From Marinobacterium_E sp035458585 (GTDB lineage: Bacteria > Pseudomonadota > Gammaproteobacteria > Pseudomonadales > Balneatricaceae): a DNA stretch of 64,000 nt. Under the pieces are notes generated by a model. That model was given only the letters and a program-made list of their open reading frames with translations, made no database searches and was not told the origin of the DNA. Positions within the stretch are counted from its first letter, which is position 1. Each line of letters starts with the position of its first letter. A program made the position numbers and the translations under genes. Below, piece by piece: positions 8,965 through 17,550 of the stretch. The DNA is taken from assembly GCA_035458585.1 (NCBI GenBank), contig DATHZN010000087.1:1-64000 (forward strand), in the 5' to 3' direction.

Positions 8965-10296
8965 CTAGCGCACCAATCTGAGCGTGTAGTTGAGGGTCGT
9001 TTCACTTTTGGCAGGTACCTCAATCAGCCAGCGAGCCTGCAAGCCATCCACCGTGGCGAGTTGGCTTGCGTCAACCAGCGTCCACTGCTCATTGACGTCC
9101 AATCGGTACTCTAGCACTCGCGATTCGGCGGCGCCGTTGATCAGGCGTACCTCGTAGCCTTGCAAAAAGGTGTTTCCGTTGCGCTGATACTCCGTCTGAC
9201 GTCGCTCTGCACGGAGATCAAATACCTCTCCATAGTTCAGTTCGATGCTCTGACCGGGACTATATTGCCCGAGACGCTGTGACCCAACGAAGCGCAGCTG
9301 GCCGACGCTGTCGCGTTTAAACAGCTGTGCTTCGCCACTAGGAAGAGGTTTGTCGATAAGTGCTTCGTCCAGTTCGAAGTTGAGCTGCTGTTGAGCATAG
9401 TGTTGTTCAACCCCAGGACGTAAACCTTGAAAAGCCCTGTGCTCGATGCGGTAACTGACCTTGGCTGGTAGCCCCTGTGCTTCTATAAGGGGTACCCTCT
9501 GGCTCGTGCCGGGTTCTAGATCATAGCGACCCGGAAGCTGGAACAGCTGATAGCCCTGAACTTCTGCGACGCTGGCGGTCTCAGCTATTGGCGCAGCGGC
9601 TAGGGCACGCATCTCCATTAGCGGTTGTATCTCCTGAGGGGAGCGAGGATTTCCGGCCAAAAGGTCCACGCCAGCACCTCTGTATCCCGCATTGCCGCGA
9701 TTGAACAGAGCAGCTCGTGCGTTTAGATGAACCTGTGTCTCTCCCTGCAACTCGATCTGATACTCGGCTGACCAACTTAAACCGTTACTTAAATAGTTGA
9801 GCTCGACGCTAGAGCGCTCCAAGGCAGATACCAGATTCAAGGTTAGCTGCGTCTGACTCGGGTCATAGGCAGGCAGGCGCGGCTGCCACGGGCCCAGCAG
9901 CGGATAGCGCATTACTGATGTCTGATATTCAAACTCCAGCATGTTGGCATTGACACCTAGGAGACGACCTTCACGAATCTCAGCACTCTCAATATGTTCC
10001 ATCGTGAGTGGCTGTCCCACCCTGGCTTGCAGCCGCTGCTCAAACGACCTACCCGGGATCCATTGCTGCTGCGCGATGCTAAGCCCGCTCAACCGAACAC
10101 TCTCAGGCAACAGGCTTGCTGGCAGACCGTTGAAACTCAGAGATCTACTCTGTGCCGGCGGTGTAAATGTTGAACTGACCATAGCCAGATTTGCCTGATA
10201 GAGGGTTAACTGATGCTGCCCGTCAGGCTGCTGTAGCTCGGTTGCTTGAACGGCGGCCGTGTTGGCCAGGGTAAGTACAAAGATAAAACGAAGCAT
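8965..10296 (-). CDS. DUF4139-domain exported protein
   Basis: 443 residues from the ATG at 10296. The first 20 residues form a signal peptide (MLRFIFVLTLANTAAVQATE). The body matches the DUF4139 type: VSALERSSVELNYLSNGLSWSAEYQ, NRGNAGYRGAGVDLLAG, YDLEPGTSQRVPL, and an end with AKSETTLNYTLRL. Such proteins are beta-rich and secreted or periplasmic; their function is not known. It follows the pseudokinase/SUMF1-like gene by 16 bases on the same strand, so the two are probably co-transcribed and may work together at the envelope. The longer frame reaching 10428 overlaps that gene and is rejected. Confidence 0.75.
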   Translation of the reverse strand: MLRFIFVLTLANTAAVQATELQQPDGQHQLTLYQANLAMVSSTFTPPAQSRSLSFNGLPASLLPESVRLSGLSIAQQQWIPGRSFEQRLQARVGQPLTMEHIESAEIREGRLLGVNANMLEFEYQTSVMRYPLLGPWQPRLPAYDPSQTQLTLNLVSALERSSVELNYLSNGLSWSAEYQIELQGETQVHLNARAALFNRGNAGYRGAGVDLLAGNPRSPQEIQPLMEMRALAAAPIAETASVAEVQGYQLFQLPGRYDLEPGTSQRVPLIEAQGLPAKVSYRIEHRAFQGLRPGVEQHYAQQQLNFELDEALIDKPLPSGEAQLFKRDSVGQLRFVGSQRLGQYSPGQSIELNYGEVFDLRAERRQTEYQRNGNTFLQGYEVRLINGAAESRVLEYRLDVNEQWTLVDASQLATVDGLQARWLIEVPAKSETTLNYTLRLVR

Positions 10297-10312
10297 TGAA
10301 TACACGCCTGAG

Positions 10313-12325
10313 TTAGTTGAGATCCACGGCGACCCTAAAACCCCAGCTGTCGCGACTCGCGTTAGGTGGGTGACGGTAACGGGCTGAAGAGCGCAGCAGA
10401 CGATCGATATCAAACCAGCTGCCACCACGCATCACTCGCTGGTTACATCCACTTGATGTGCGCGCGTCCTGAGTTGTTGAAGCACCCATGTAGTTCTCAG
10501 AATAGCAGTCAGCGACCCATTCATCGACATTACCATTAAGGTCGTAGAGACCCCAGGGGTTGGGAGGGTACTGGCCCACCTCGGCGGTTTTTCCTGGAAT
10601 TTGGGCATTGCAGTTATCACACTGAGCCATGGCCGGTTGCAAAGCATCACCCCACCAGAAGGCTGATTCGGTCCCAGCACGGGCGGCATACTCCCACTCG
10701 GCTTCGCTTGGCAAACGATAGGGTTGCCCTGTCTGTTGGGCTAGCCACTGTGCGTAAGCTTGCGCATCTTCCCAGCTGACGTTAATGACAGGGCGTTGAC
10801 CTCGCCCCCATCCGCCGTCGTTAGGGAGCTCGCGAGCGGTGTCCTGGGCGAATTGGTCGTACTCTGCAAAGGTTACTTCAAAGCGACTGAGGGCAAAGCG
10901 TCGATCGACGATCACTTGACGAACAGGCTTCTCATTATCATCCCCGATTCCCTGAATATCCCCCATCAGAAAGCGACCTTTGGGAAGGCTGACCATTTTA
11001 GGTGCGGTCACCCCCTCGGGTGTGGGGTGCTGAAAGATCGCCAGATGGTTTTTTGCCATCTGTGAAAAGTGTTCAGGCTTGAATGGGTTGATAGCCGGTG
11101 AATCACTGTTGGCGATGGTGACGGTGGAGGGTGGCGCCGCACTCTGTGCGTCTATGGCTGTAATTGTCGCTGTTTGCTCGAGCTGCGCTTCATCACGCAG
11201 CACTAAATTGAAAATCTGGCTGACCATAATACCGGCAAGGAAGCCAGTAATAAGCCATACCGGGCGGTTAAAAAGCGCACTGAGATCCAACCACAGTACT
11301 TTTTGTCCGCGAGGTGTCAGCGTAGTTGTGTTTTCCGCTCCCTTTGGTGGGGTGTCGTCCTCTCTTGAGATTTGCTCGATTGCTGGCGACTGCGACTGCG
11401 ACTGCGACTGAGTCTGAGCCTGCAACTCTGGTTGTGATTGTGGAGTGGATTCGGTCGTTGCGGGAGCGGGGTGTTGCAGCCTTATCTCAGCTTGCAATGC
11501 AGCGCTATCGACCTCTGCAGGTTGCTCTAGTTGGTCGGCAAAAAGTTCCCGTATAAGCTGCAATGGCGCCTGAATTTCAGCTTCTTTGCGATTATTTATG
11601 AGCTCCGATAGCTTATGCCACTGGCTATCATCGAGTATTGAAGGGCGCTGGGTGGTATCCAGCTTTCCCCGGTTGAACAACTGAATGCAGAGCAGTGCCA
11701 GCGCGTAGGCGTCACCGCTGGTGCTGGCAATACCCCGAATCAAATGGTCCTCGGGCTGGTAATCACCATAGCTAAGCTCAGCTGTTTCAGCATCCAGCGC
11801 ATTGTACCAACCAGTCCCTAGCAGCTGTACACCTCGCCCGGGAACCAGCCAAATGAGCTCAGGACAGAGGGTACCGTGACTCATTCGGCCCATCTGCACC
11901 GCATGTAGCGCTTTTCCTAATTGACTTAGCATGCCGATGCGTTGACGCTCCGTTAATTTGCTCAGCCGGTCACTGCTGATCAGCTGCGCGAGGTTAACTG
12001 CCTGTAGTGGCGGCATCGATATAAAGAGCATCCCACGGTAGAAGTACTGGCCAAAGTAGGGCATCAGAAAGGGCGATTTGAGCGCTCGTGTGCGATTAAG
12101 CGTGGTCTGCATGCGCTCAAGCTGGGAGGCGTCACTGAACTGGCGTGGATCGAATATCAGCAACGAAACGTCCACCGGTGTCGTGGTGGTAACATCCTGC
12201 GCGCTCCAAAGCTGGCCGGGAGGTTGAGAGGGACCTGCGCCAATCAACTGAAAGCGGTGGTGACTCGGCCCGATCGTTTGACCGGGCTCAAGCGAGGTGA
12301 ATGCAGTAACAGCTGGATCGCTCAT
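10313..12325 (-). CDS. Pseudokinase - transmembrane - SUMF1/FGE-like fusion protein
   Basis: 670 residues. 25-270: protein-kinase-like fold, but the ATP-lysine strand reads VDVSLLIF, the catalytic loop reads SHGTLCPELIWL without the HRD Asp, and the DFG position reads GTG, so it is a probable pseudokinase. 290-335: low-complexity linker with QSQSQSQS. About 352-375: one membrane helix (WLITGFLAGIMVSQIF). 440-670: formylglycine-generating-enzyme-like domain (MVSLPKGRFLMGD, RLPSEAEWEYAARAG, GLYDLNGNVDEW, RGGSWFDIDRL, WGFRV). The two catalytic cysteines of true FGE near RGGS are absent, so it should not make formylglycine. Topology: kinase-like part in the cytoplasm, SUMF1-like part outside. Co-directional with kdsA upstream (54 bases) and the DUF4139 gene downstream (16 bases). 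Confidence 0.8.
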   Translation of the reverse strand: MSDPAVTAFTSLEPGQTIGPSHHRFQLIGAGPSQPPGQLWSAQDVTTTTPVDVSLLIFDPRQFSDASQLERMQTTLNRTRALKSPFLMPYFGQYFYRGMLFISMPPLQAVNLAQLISSDRLSKLTERQRIGMLSQLGKALHAVQMGRMSHGTLCPELIWLVPGRGVQLLGTGWYNALDAETAELSYGDYQPEDHLIRGIASTSGDAYALALLCIQLFNRGKLDTTQRPSILDDSQWHKLSELINNRKEAEIQAPLQLIRELFADQLEQPAEVDSAALQAEIRLQHPAPATTESTPQSQPELQAQTQSQSQSQSPAIEQISREDDTPPKGAENTTTLTPRGQKVLWLDLSALFNRPVWLITGFLAGIMVSQIFNLVLRDEAQLEQTATITAIDAQSAAPPSTVTIANSDSPAINPFKPEHFSQMAKNHLAIFQHPTPEGVTAPKMVSLPKGRFLMGDIQGIGDDNEKPVRQVIVDRRFALSRFEVTFAEYDQFAQDTARELPNDGGWGRGQRPVINVSWEDAQAYAQWLAQQTGQPYRLPSEAEWEYAARAGTESAFWWGDALQPAMAQCDNCNAQIPGKTAEVGQYPPNPWGLYDLNGNVDEWVADCYSENYMGASTTQDARTSSGCNQRVMRGGSWFDIDRLLRSSARYRHPPNASRDSWGFRVAVDLN
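11386..11409. repeat. Four perfect hexanucleotide repeats (GCGACT)
   Basis: Four head-to-tail copies of GCGACT on the + strand (CAGTCG when read in the gene), followed by decayed copies to about 11421. They encode alternating Gln-Ser in the linker of the pseudokinase fusion. A hexamer keeps the frame when its copy number changes. Confidence 0.85.
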
Positions 12326-12379
12326 CTCAGGGGCTCTGAATCCCGTCTTCCAAAGCTAAGGTTAGTGTTACCTTAGGTC

Positions 12380-13231
12380 TCAGGTGGCTGAGGTGTCCAG
12401 TTCTGGGAACGACTTCACCAGTTCATCCACAGCTTTCATCTGCGCCAGATATGGCTCAAGCTTTGATAGCGGTAAAGCGCAAGGACCATCACACTTCGCC
12501 TGATTGGGATCCGGATGGGCCTCAAGAAAGAGTCCGGCTATACCTTGTGACAGACCCGCTCGCGATAGTTGAGCAACCAGCGCACGACGTCCATCGGCTG
12601 AGTCTGAGCGTCCACCTGGCATCTGAAGTGCGTGTGTTGCGTCAAAAATGACCGGGTAGCCAAACTCCTTCATGGTGTTGAAACCGAGCATATCCACCAC
12701 TAGGTTGTTGTATCCGAAGCAGCTGCCCCGTTCACACAGGATTAACTGATCATTACCCGCCTCCTCGCATTTGCGAAGGATATGCCCCATCTCCTGGGGT
12801 GCCAGAAACTGTGCTTTTTTAATGTTTATGACCGCGCCTGTCTCAGCCATCGCGATGACCAGATCAGTCTGGCGCGATAAGAAAGCAGGCAACTGAATGA
12901 TGTCGCAGACTTCAGCGGCAGGTTTACACTGGTAAGGTTCGTGCACGTCGGAGATGACGGGAATACCAAAGGTGGTTTTGATCTCCTGCAGAATCTTTAG
13001 ACCCTCATCTAGACCGGGTCCCCGAAAGGAGTTAATGGAGGAGCGGTTGGCCTTATCGAAGCTCGCCTTGAAAATGTAGGGGATGTTGAGCTTACGGGTG
13101 ACTTCTACATAGCGCTCAGCGATCTGCATCGCCAAATCACGCGACTCGAGCACGTTCATACCGCCAAAGAGCACCATGGGTTTGTCGTTGGCTACTTCAA
13201 TGTTGCCAACTCGAATTGTGCGCTGCTGCAT
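12380..13231 (-). CDS. kdsA: 3-deoxy-8-phosphooctulonate synthase
   Basis: 283 residues. Condenses arabinose-5-phosphate with phosphoenolpyruvate to KDO-8-phosphate for lipopolysaccharide. Marks: FGGMNVLESRD, FKASFDKANRSS, SDVHEPYQC, PAFLSRQTDL, CERGSCFGYNNLVVD, DATHALQMPGG and HPDPNQAKCDGPCALPL. Length is as expected. Follows the PilZ-like gene by 44 bases on the same strand. Confidence 0.96.
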   Translation of the reverse strand: MQQRTIRVGNIEVANDKPMVLFGGMNVLESRDLAMQIAERYVEVTRKLNIPYIFKASFDKANRSSINSFRGPGLDEGLKILQEIKTTFGIPVISDVHEPYQCKPAAEVCDIIQLPAFLSRQTDLVIAMAETGAVINIKKAQFLAPQEMGHILRKCEEAGNDQLILCERGSCFGYNNLVVDMLGFNTMKEFGYPVIFDATHALQMPGGRSDSADGRRALVAQLSRAGLSQGIAGLFLEAHPDPNQAKCDGPCALPLSKLEPYLAQMKAVDELVKSFPELDTSAT

Positions 13232-13275
13232 CTATTTTCCTTAGATATCAGAACTGTTTATTCATCAGCACAGGA

Positions 13276-13686
13276 TTATAAGCCATCTGTCGGAAAATGG
13301 GCTGCATATTGTGCAATCCACTGTGCGGCGGCGGCGTCAAAACTGATCTTCTCTCCTTCGCGCTGGCGCTCTACCTGATAAAGCTTGATATGGCACAGTT
13401 GCTCAAGCATGCGCACGCGGTACAGATTCTCCTCAGTACGGAACTCAACTGCCAATTGATGGCCACTGGGTTGCCGCCGGCACCAGATAACCTGGGCGTG
13501 AACTTCAGATTCAGGGCAAAGACTTGGGTGAGAAATACGGATACATGCACCCGTCTCGAAGGACTCCTTGGAGTTGAGAATGAGTCCCAGTGGCATACAC
13601 TCAGGGCCTGCACTACAGTCTGTACTGGGTTCAATATTTAGGCCGATCGCCTTGGGGTGTTGCAGATACTTCTCTGGATGAGTCAT
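13276..13686 (-). CDS. PilZ-like domain protein
   Basis: 136 residues from the ATG at 13686, preceded by GGAGTTAAC; the frame extends to 13716 without a site. The middle (HAQVIWCRRQPSGHQLAVEF) fits the C-terminal beta-barrel strands of PilZ domains, followed by a helix RVRMLEQLCHIKLY and the end AAAQWIAQYAAHFP seen in a small gammaproteobacterial PilZ subgroup. The classical RxxxR c-di-GMP-binding motif is not clear at the N-terminus, so ligand binding is uncertain. First gene of a probable PilZ-kdsA-pseudokinase-DUF4139 run. Confidence 0.65.
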   Translation of the reverse strand: MTHPEKYLQHPKAIGLNIEPSTDCSAGPECMPLGLILNSKESFETGACIRISHPSLCPESEVHAQVIWCRRQPSGHQLAVEFRTEENLYRVRMLEQLCHIKLYQVERQREGEKISFDAAAAQWIAQYAAHFPTDGL

Positions 13687-14004
13687 GTTAACTCCTCGGG
13701 ATGGCTCCCCACACATTACTCAGTGTTGCTTTTATCAGAGCGCAGCAACTTACGTACCACATTAGTGATTGTCGGCGCACAGGGTCATAACTTGAGCGGG
13801 TGTCCGCCTCGCAAGTCAAGGGGTTAAACAGGTAAATATCCTTGAGTCAGTTCATCTCTGGATCGCTCTGCGTCGGGACTAACCGCTGTTTTGAGCGCGG
13901 TTGATCCTGTTCCAGGTCGATCGGTTGGTGCTAGGAGTTCTGGTGTCCGCCAGCGTGTCCGGCTTGTTTTTTTTGTCTGAGCCGAATGAGAGAAATGTTG
14001 CTCA
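13687..14004. other. Intergenic region, 318 bases
   Basis: Upstream of the PilZ-like gene and downstream of the GIDE gene, both on the reverse strand. No gene, strong hairpin or clear promoter consensus was found; it must hold the promoter of the PilZ-kdsA run. Confidence 0.4.
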
Positions 14005-14832
14005 CTAGTAAATCTCGACGTACTGCATCTCCATTAGGCCCCAGGTGAAGAGAGCGGAAGCTAGCAGACCCAACGCGACTTTCCACTTAACAGTGCGGGC
14101 GGTTCGATCCTGAGAGGTGCCGCAGAGCAGGTAGGGGTAGCCCCATCGAAGGGGTTTTTGCAGTAGATTCAAAGTCGGTTGGTTACCAAAGTAGATGCCA
14201 TTGCCCTCGCCCTTGTCGTCTATTAGTTCGACATCTCGACCCAGGCGTCGCTTCTCTTTAACCCACTGGCGAACCTGCATGGCACGCAGCTGCTCAGGGT
14301 TGACAGTTCGCAGACGGCCAAGGCCGTAAAAGGGGCTGTCGGCAATCAGCAACTCTTCTACGAAACGGTAGCTATTACCAAACATGCCGTTCGCTCCGGA
14401 GGCAGGATCAGAAGTCGGTCCGTACCAGGTTTTACTGATCTGAGTGTGCACGCTAGCACCTTCGGGATCCACCCAGGCAACCCCGGTCGGATCGGCGACT
14501 TTGAACCAGTGTGGGCTGGTCTGACGGTCGATACGCTTCCAACTGGTGCTTTTTTTAGTTTTTACTTTTTTATAGGTTTTGCATTCGTACCATACACAGG
14601 GCCGATTGGAGTAGGGCGAGCTGATGGGGTAGGCATTGCCAACGCAGTAACCCTCCAGCTCCACAAAGCCTTGAGCGGCAGAGCGCAGCTGGCTGGTGGG
14701 TGTGCCGGTGATCAGCCGGTAGACGCGAAGCTGGTAGAAGCTCCAGAAGAGTGCTGCGATTAGTGCGACACACAGAGCCCCGATCACGAACCAGAACTCT
14801 TGGCTGGTAAATGGGGCCAGATTCAGGAGCAT
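14005..14832 (-). CDS. GIDE-domain membrane protein
   Basis: 275 residues. N-terminal helix (FWFVIGALCVALIAALFWSF), a GIDE-type domain (TGTPTSQLRSAAQGFVELEG, YSNRPCVWYECKTYKKVK, FKVADPTGVAWVDPEGA), and a C-terminal helix (KVALGLLASALFTWGLM). This fold is the sensor/ligase-associated domain of mitochondrial MUL1; bacterial copies lack the RING finger and their role is unknown. It starts 2 bases after lemA, a pairing repeated in many bacteria. Confidence 0.8.
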   Translation of the reverse strand: MLLNLAPFTSQEFWFVIGALCVALIAALFWSFYQLRVYRLITGTPTSQLRSAAQGFVELEGYCVGNAYPISSPYSNRPCVWYECKTYKKVKTKKSTSWKRIDRQTSPHWFKVADPTGVAWVDPEGASVHTQISKTWYGPTSDPASGANGMFGNSYRFVEELLIADSPFYGLGRLRTVNPEQLRAMQVRQWVKEKRRLGRDVELIDDKGEGNGIYFGNQPTLNLLQKPLRWGYPYLLCGTSQDRTARTVKWKVALGLLASALFTWGLMEMQYVEIY

Positions 14833-14834
14833 GC

Positions 14835-15407
14835 TTAGCTAAATAGCCCTTTGATGGAGTGATCTTTAAGCTCAGCCGCATCGAACTTGAGCAGATCCGC
14901 TGCTTTGAAACCAAACTGGCGGGCCACCAGTACATCAGGAAACTGCTCCCGACGGGTATTCAGTGCGTTTACGGCATCGTTATAAAACTCCCGACGGTCA
15001 GCTATGTCGTTCTCAAGTCCTGTGATGCGCTTTTGCAGATGCAAAAAGGAGTCAGAAGCTCGCAGTTCAGGGTAATCCTCTACCACGGCAAAGAGCGATC
15101 CAAGGCTCTGCCTCAGCAATGATTCGGCAGCACCCAGAGCTTTGATATCGCCTGATTGGCGTGCTCCTGACACGGCGCTGCGTGCCGCCACGATCTTTTG
15201 CAGGGTCTCTGATTCGTACCCCATATGCTCTTTACAGGTATCAACCAGTTTAGGGAGCTCGTCGTGGCGCTGTTTGAGTAGTACGTCAATATTGGACCAG
15301 GCCTGAGTGACCTGATGTTTAAGCCGAACTAAATGGTTGTAGATTGATATCAGATATCCGATCAGTATGACTGCAACGACTAATATGCCAATCCAAAACG
15401 GGTCCAT
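14835..15407 (-). CDS. lemA: LemA family protein
   Basis: 190 residues. One N-terminal membrane helix (FWIGILVVAVILIGYLISIYN) followed by the LemA helical bundle: LVRLKHQVTQAWSNIDVLLKQRHDELPKL and the end RREFYNDAVNALNTRREQFPD. LemA proteins are membrane-anchored with the helical part outside; function is not defined. First gene of a two-gene unit with the GIDE protein. Confidence 0.93.
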   Translation of the reverse strand: MDPFWIGILVVAVILIGYLISIYNHLVRLKHQVTQAWSNIDVLLKQRHDELPKLVDTCKEHMGYESETLQKIVAARSAVSGARQSGDIKALGAAESLLRQSLGSLFAVVEDYPELRASDSFLHLQKRITGLENDIADRREFYNDAVNALNTRREQFPDVLVARQFGFKAADLLKFDAAELKDHSIKGLFS

Positions 15408-15507
15408 TTCTGCTCCTTAGTCATTGATTGTGTGATTGATTGCTGGTGCAAAGTGCCGCACTTGCCCTAAGATGATAGTTCAACTGCCGCGATAAGAGTA
15501 AAAACAG

Positions 15508-15771
15508 ATGGCCGAGAAGTTTGTAGTATTTGTTGTTCTGAAGCCCGAGTCCCTGATTGATCTGCATGAACTTGCGAAACGCATGAAAATTGAAGCGGTT
15601 AAAAATCCGCAATGCCATCGGTTTGAATACGACATTCATGATTATGTTCGCTGCATCCGGTTTGACGAGTTGTGGGAGGATGACCACGATTATTCGCCTG
15701 AGCACCAGGCTCTGATTGACAAAATGCTCATTGAGAGCGCGGTCTACGATAAGGTTGTTCAGCCATCCTAG
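15508..15771 (+). CDS. Unrecognised 87-residue protein
   Basis: I do not recognise a family. MAEKFVVFVVLKPE begins with a beta-strand-like stretch, and the rest is mixed, with an acidic segment FDELWEDDHDY. Neither signal peptide nor membrane helix is visible. Divergent from lemA (100-base gap) and convergent with radD. The ribosome-binding site is weak (AAAACAG). The coding-like codon pattern and isolated position support a real small gene, but not strongly. Confidence 0.5.
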   Translation: MAEKFVVFVVLKPESLIDLHELAKRMKIEAVKNPQCHRFEYDIHDYVRCIRFDELWEDDHDYSPEHQALIDKMLIESAVYDKVVQPS

Positions 15772-15808
15772 GGATCTGGTGGGGTGTATAGGATTGCTGA
15801 GGGCTGTC

Positions 15809-17548
15809 TCAGAGTTCGTTAGCTCTGCGATAAACGCCCTGGTAGTCGAAGAGCCTTTCGCTGATACGCCAGTATTTCCCCTGTTTGCGCGAGACAACGA
15901 AGTCAGGGTGTGGGAGGTGTTCTGTGAAAGATAGCAGCTGCTCGTTCGATTCAAAGCGAATGGGTTGGCAGGCGTTATTAATACGCCGTCCGAAGAGTGC
16001 GTTAAAGAGTGCACGCTGCTGCCTGTTGTTCAAATCAAACTTTTCCGACAGCGTCTGCCCATCTTCATCGTGGTAGGTTAGCCGCACAGCGCCAGCATCG
16101 GAACTGAGGGTAATACCTGCGCAGCGTATTACCTTGTGATCTTTTAACGATAAAGCGCGCTTGATCAGTTCGTCAGGGTCGATCAGGTCGGCCTGACAAC
16201 GATGGCAAGCACGCGCAGCGATATCATTTTCAGCTGCGCAACTCCCACAACGTTTAAATTTAAATCGGAAGGTGCACTGTTCGGAGGGAGTCTCCTCATC
16301 TTCAAGCAGCCCCTGGCAGCGACGGCCGAAATGTTCGATGACAGCGCCATCGCCATCCGTGCGCCCCCAAAATAGATTGGCATGGCCGCACTCCGGGCAG
16401 AAGACCTGCACCGGCTCGGTATCGGCAGCAGGTTTTGGCTCTCCAACTTCTGGATCATAAAGATCTATGCCGTTATTGGCGTAGTCGATGACGAGGCAGT
16501 CATTTTTACTTTCACTCAGGCGCAGGCCACGTCCCACCATCTGTTGGAATAGACTGACCGACTGGGTGGGCCTAAGTAGAGCGATTAAATCGACGTGCGG
16601 CGCGTCAAAGCCGGTGGTGAGCACTGAGACGTTGACCAGGAATTTCAGTTTACGCTGCTTGAAACGGGCAATGATGCTCTGGCGCGTCTGTGCGTCGGTC
16701 TCGGCAATTACGACTGCAGCCTCGCCCTCAGGTAAATAACCGAGTATCTCTTTCGCATGTTTAACTGTCGCGGCGAAAATCATGATTCCCTGCCGCTGTT
16801 GGGCGAGTTCGACCAATTGCTGACATATGGCTTCGGTAACTCTGGGGAAGCGTGACAGTAGCTCGTTCAGATCGGTCTCGGCAAAGAGGCCGTCACGATT
16901 GGGGCGCAGAGCAGAAAAGTCATAATGGGCGATAGCCGGTTTGTCGATGATAGGTGGCGTCAGGTAGCCCTGTTTGATCAGTGTGCGAAGCGGAAGTTCA
17001 AAGATGCAGCGCTCGAATATCCTAGGTGCCTCGCTACGAACAAATCCGCGATAGTCACGTTGGTAGATCCAGCCGTAGCCTAACCGATAGGGCGTTGCTG
17101 TGAGTCCGAGTACCTTAAGCCCGGGATTAATGCTGCGCAGATGAGCAATTACCTGCTGATACTGTGACTCTGAGTCATCACTGATGCGGTGTGCCTCATC
17201 GATAACCAGCAGCGAGTAGGCGTTGGCGAATTGCTCAAGATTCGCTGCGACTGACTGGATGGACCCAAAAATCACCGGATGTTGGGTATCACGCTGCCTC
17301 AGCGCCGCTGAGTAGATCCCGGGTTGACGTCCCAGCACTGCGAATTTCGCAGCGTTCTGTTCGACCAGCTCCTGCACATGGGTCAGAACCAGGATGTTGC
17401 GACGCGCTAAGCGCGCAAGCTCTGCGATGACTAGACTCTTACCGGACCCGGTGGGCAGGACCAGAAGCGCACTAGCATCCGATTTGCGAAAGTGCGCGAG
17501 TGTTGCATCGACTGCTTGCTGTTGGTACGGACGGAGTGTGAACTCCAA
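15809..17548 (-). CDS. radD: RadD-type superfamily 2 helicase
   Basis: 579 residues. Motif I LPTGSGKS, motif II VIDEAHR, motif III LTATPYR, and motif VI QMVGRGLR define an SF2 DEAH helicase. A zinc-finger region follows (CPECGHANLF, CGSCAAENDIAARACHRC) as in RadD/YejH, whose E. coli length of 586 is close. RadD takes part in double-strand-break and crosslink repair. I choose the TTG at 17548 because GGGAG stands 5 bases ahead and MEFTLRPYQQ matches other RadD starts; it lies 2 bases after the stop of the MBL-fold gene. A GTG at 17560 is an alternative. Confidence 0.9.
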   Translation of the reverse strand: MEFTLRPYQQQAVDATLAHFRKSDASALLVLPTGSGKSLVIAELARLARRNILVLTHVQELVEQNAAKFAVLGRQPGIYSAALRQRDTQHPVIFGSIQSVAANLEQFANAYSLLVIDEAHRISDDSESQYQQVIAHLRSINPGLKVLGLTATPYRLGYGWIYQRDYRGFVRSEAPRIFERCIFELPLRTLIKQGYLTPPIIDKPAIAHYDFSALRPNRDGLFAETDLNELLSRFPRVTEAICQQLVELAQQRQGIMIFAATVKHAKEILGYLPEGEAAVVIAETDAQTRQSIIARFKQRKLKFLVNVSVLTTGFDAPHVDLIALLRPTQSVSLFQQMVGRGLRLSESKNDCLVIDYANNGIDLYDPEVGEPKPAADTEPVQVFCPECGHANLFWGRTDGDGAVIEHFGRRCQGLLEDEETPSEQCTFRFKFKRCGSCAAENDIAARACHRCQADLIDPDELIKRALSLKDHKVIRCAGITLSSDAGAVRLTYHDEDGQTLSEKFDLNNRQQRALFNALFGRRINNACQPIRFESNEQLLSFTEHLPHPDFVVSRKQGKYWRISERLFDYQGVYRRANEL

Positions 17549-17550
17549 GG

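Noticed and set aside
10313..12325. True formylglycine-generating enzyme
   Set aside because: The cysteines needed for catalysis near RGGS are missing, so only the fold is claimed.
15421..16014. 197-residue reverse frame
   Set aside because: Overlaps the radD end in another frame and the small 15508-15771 gene; no motif.
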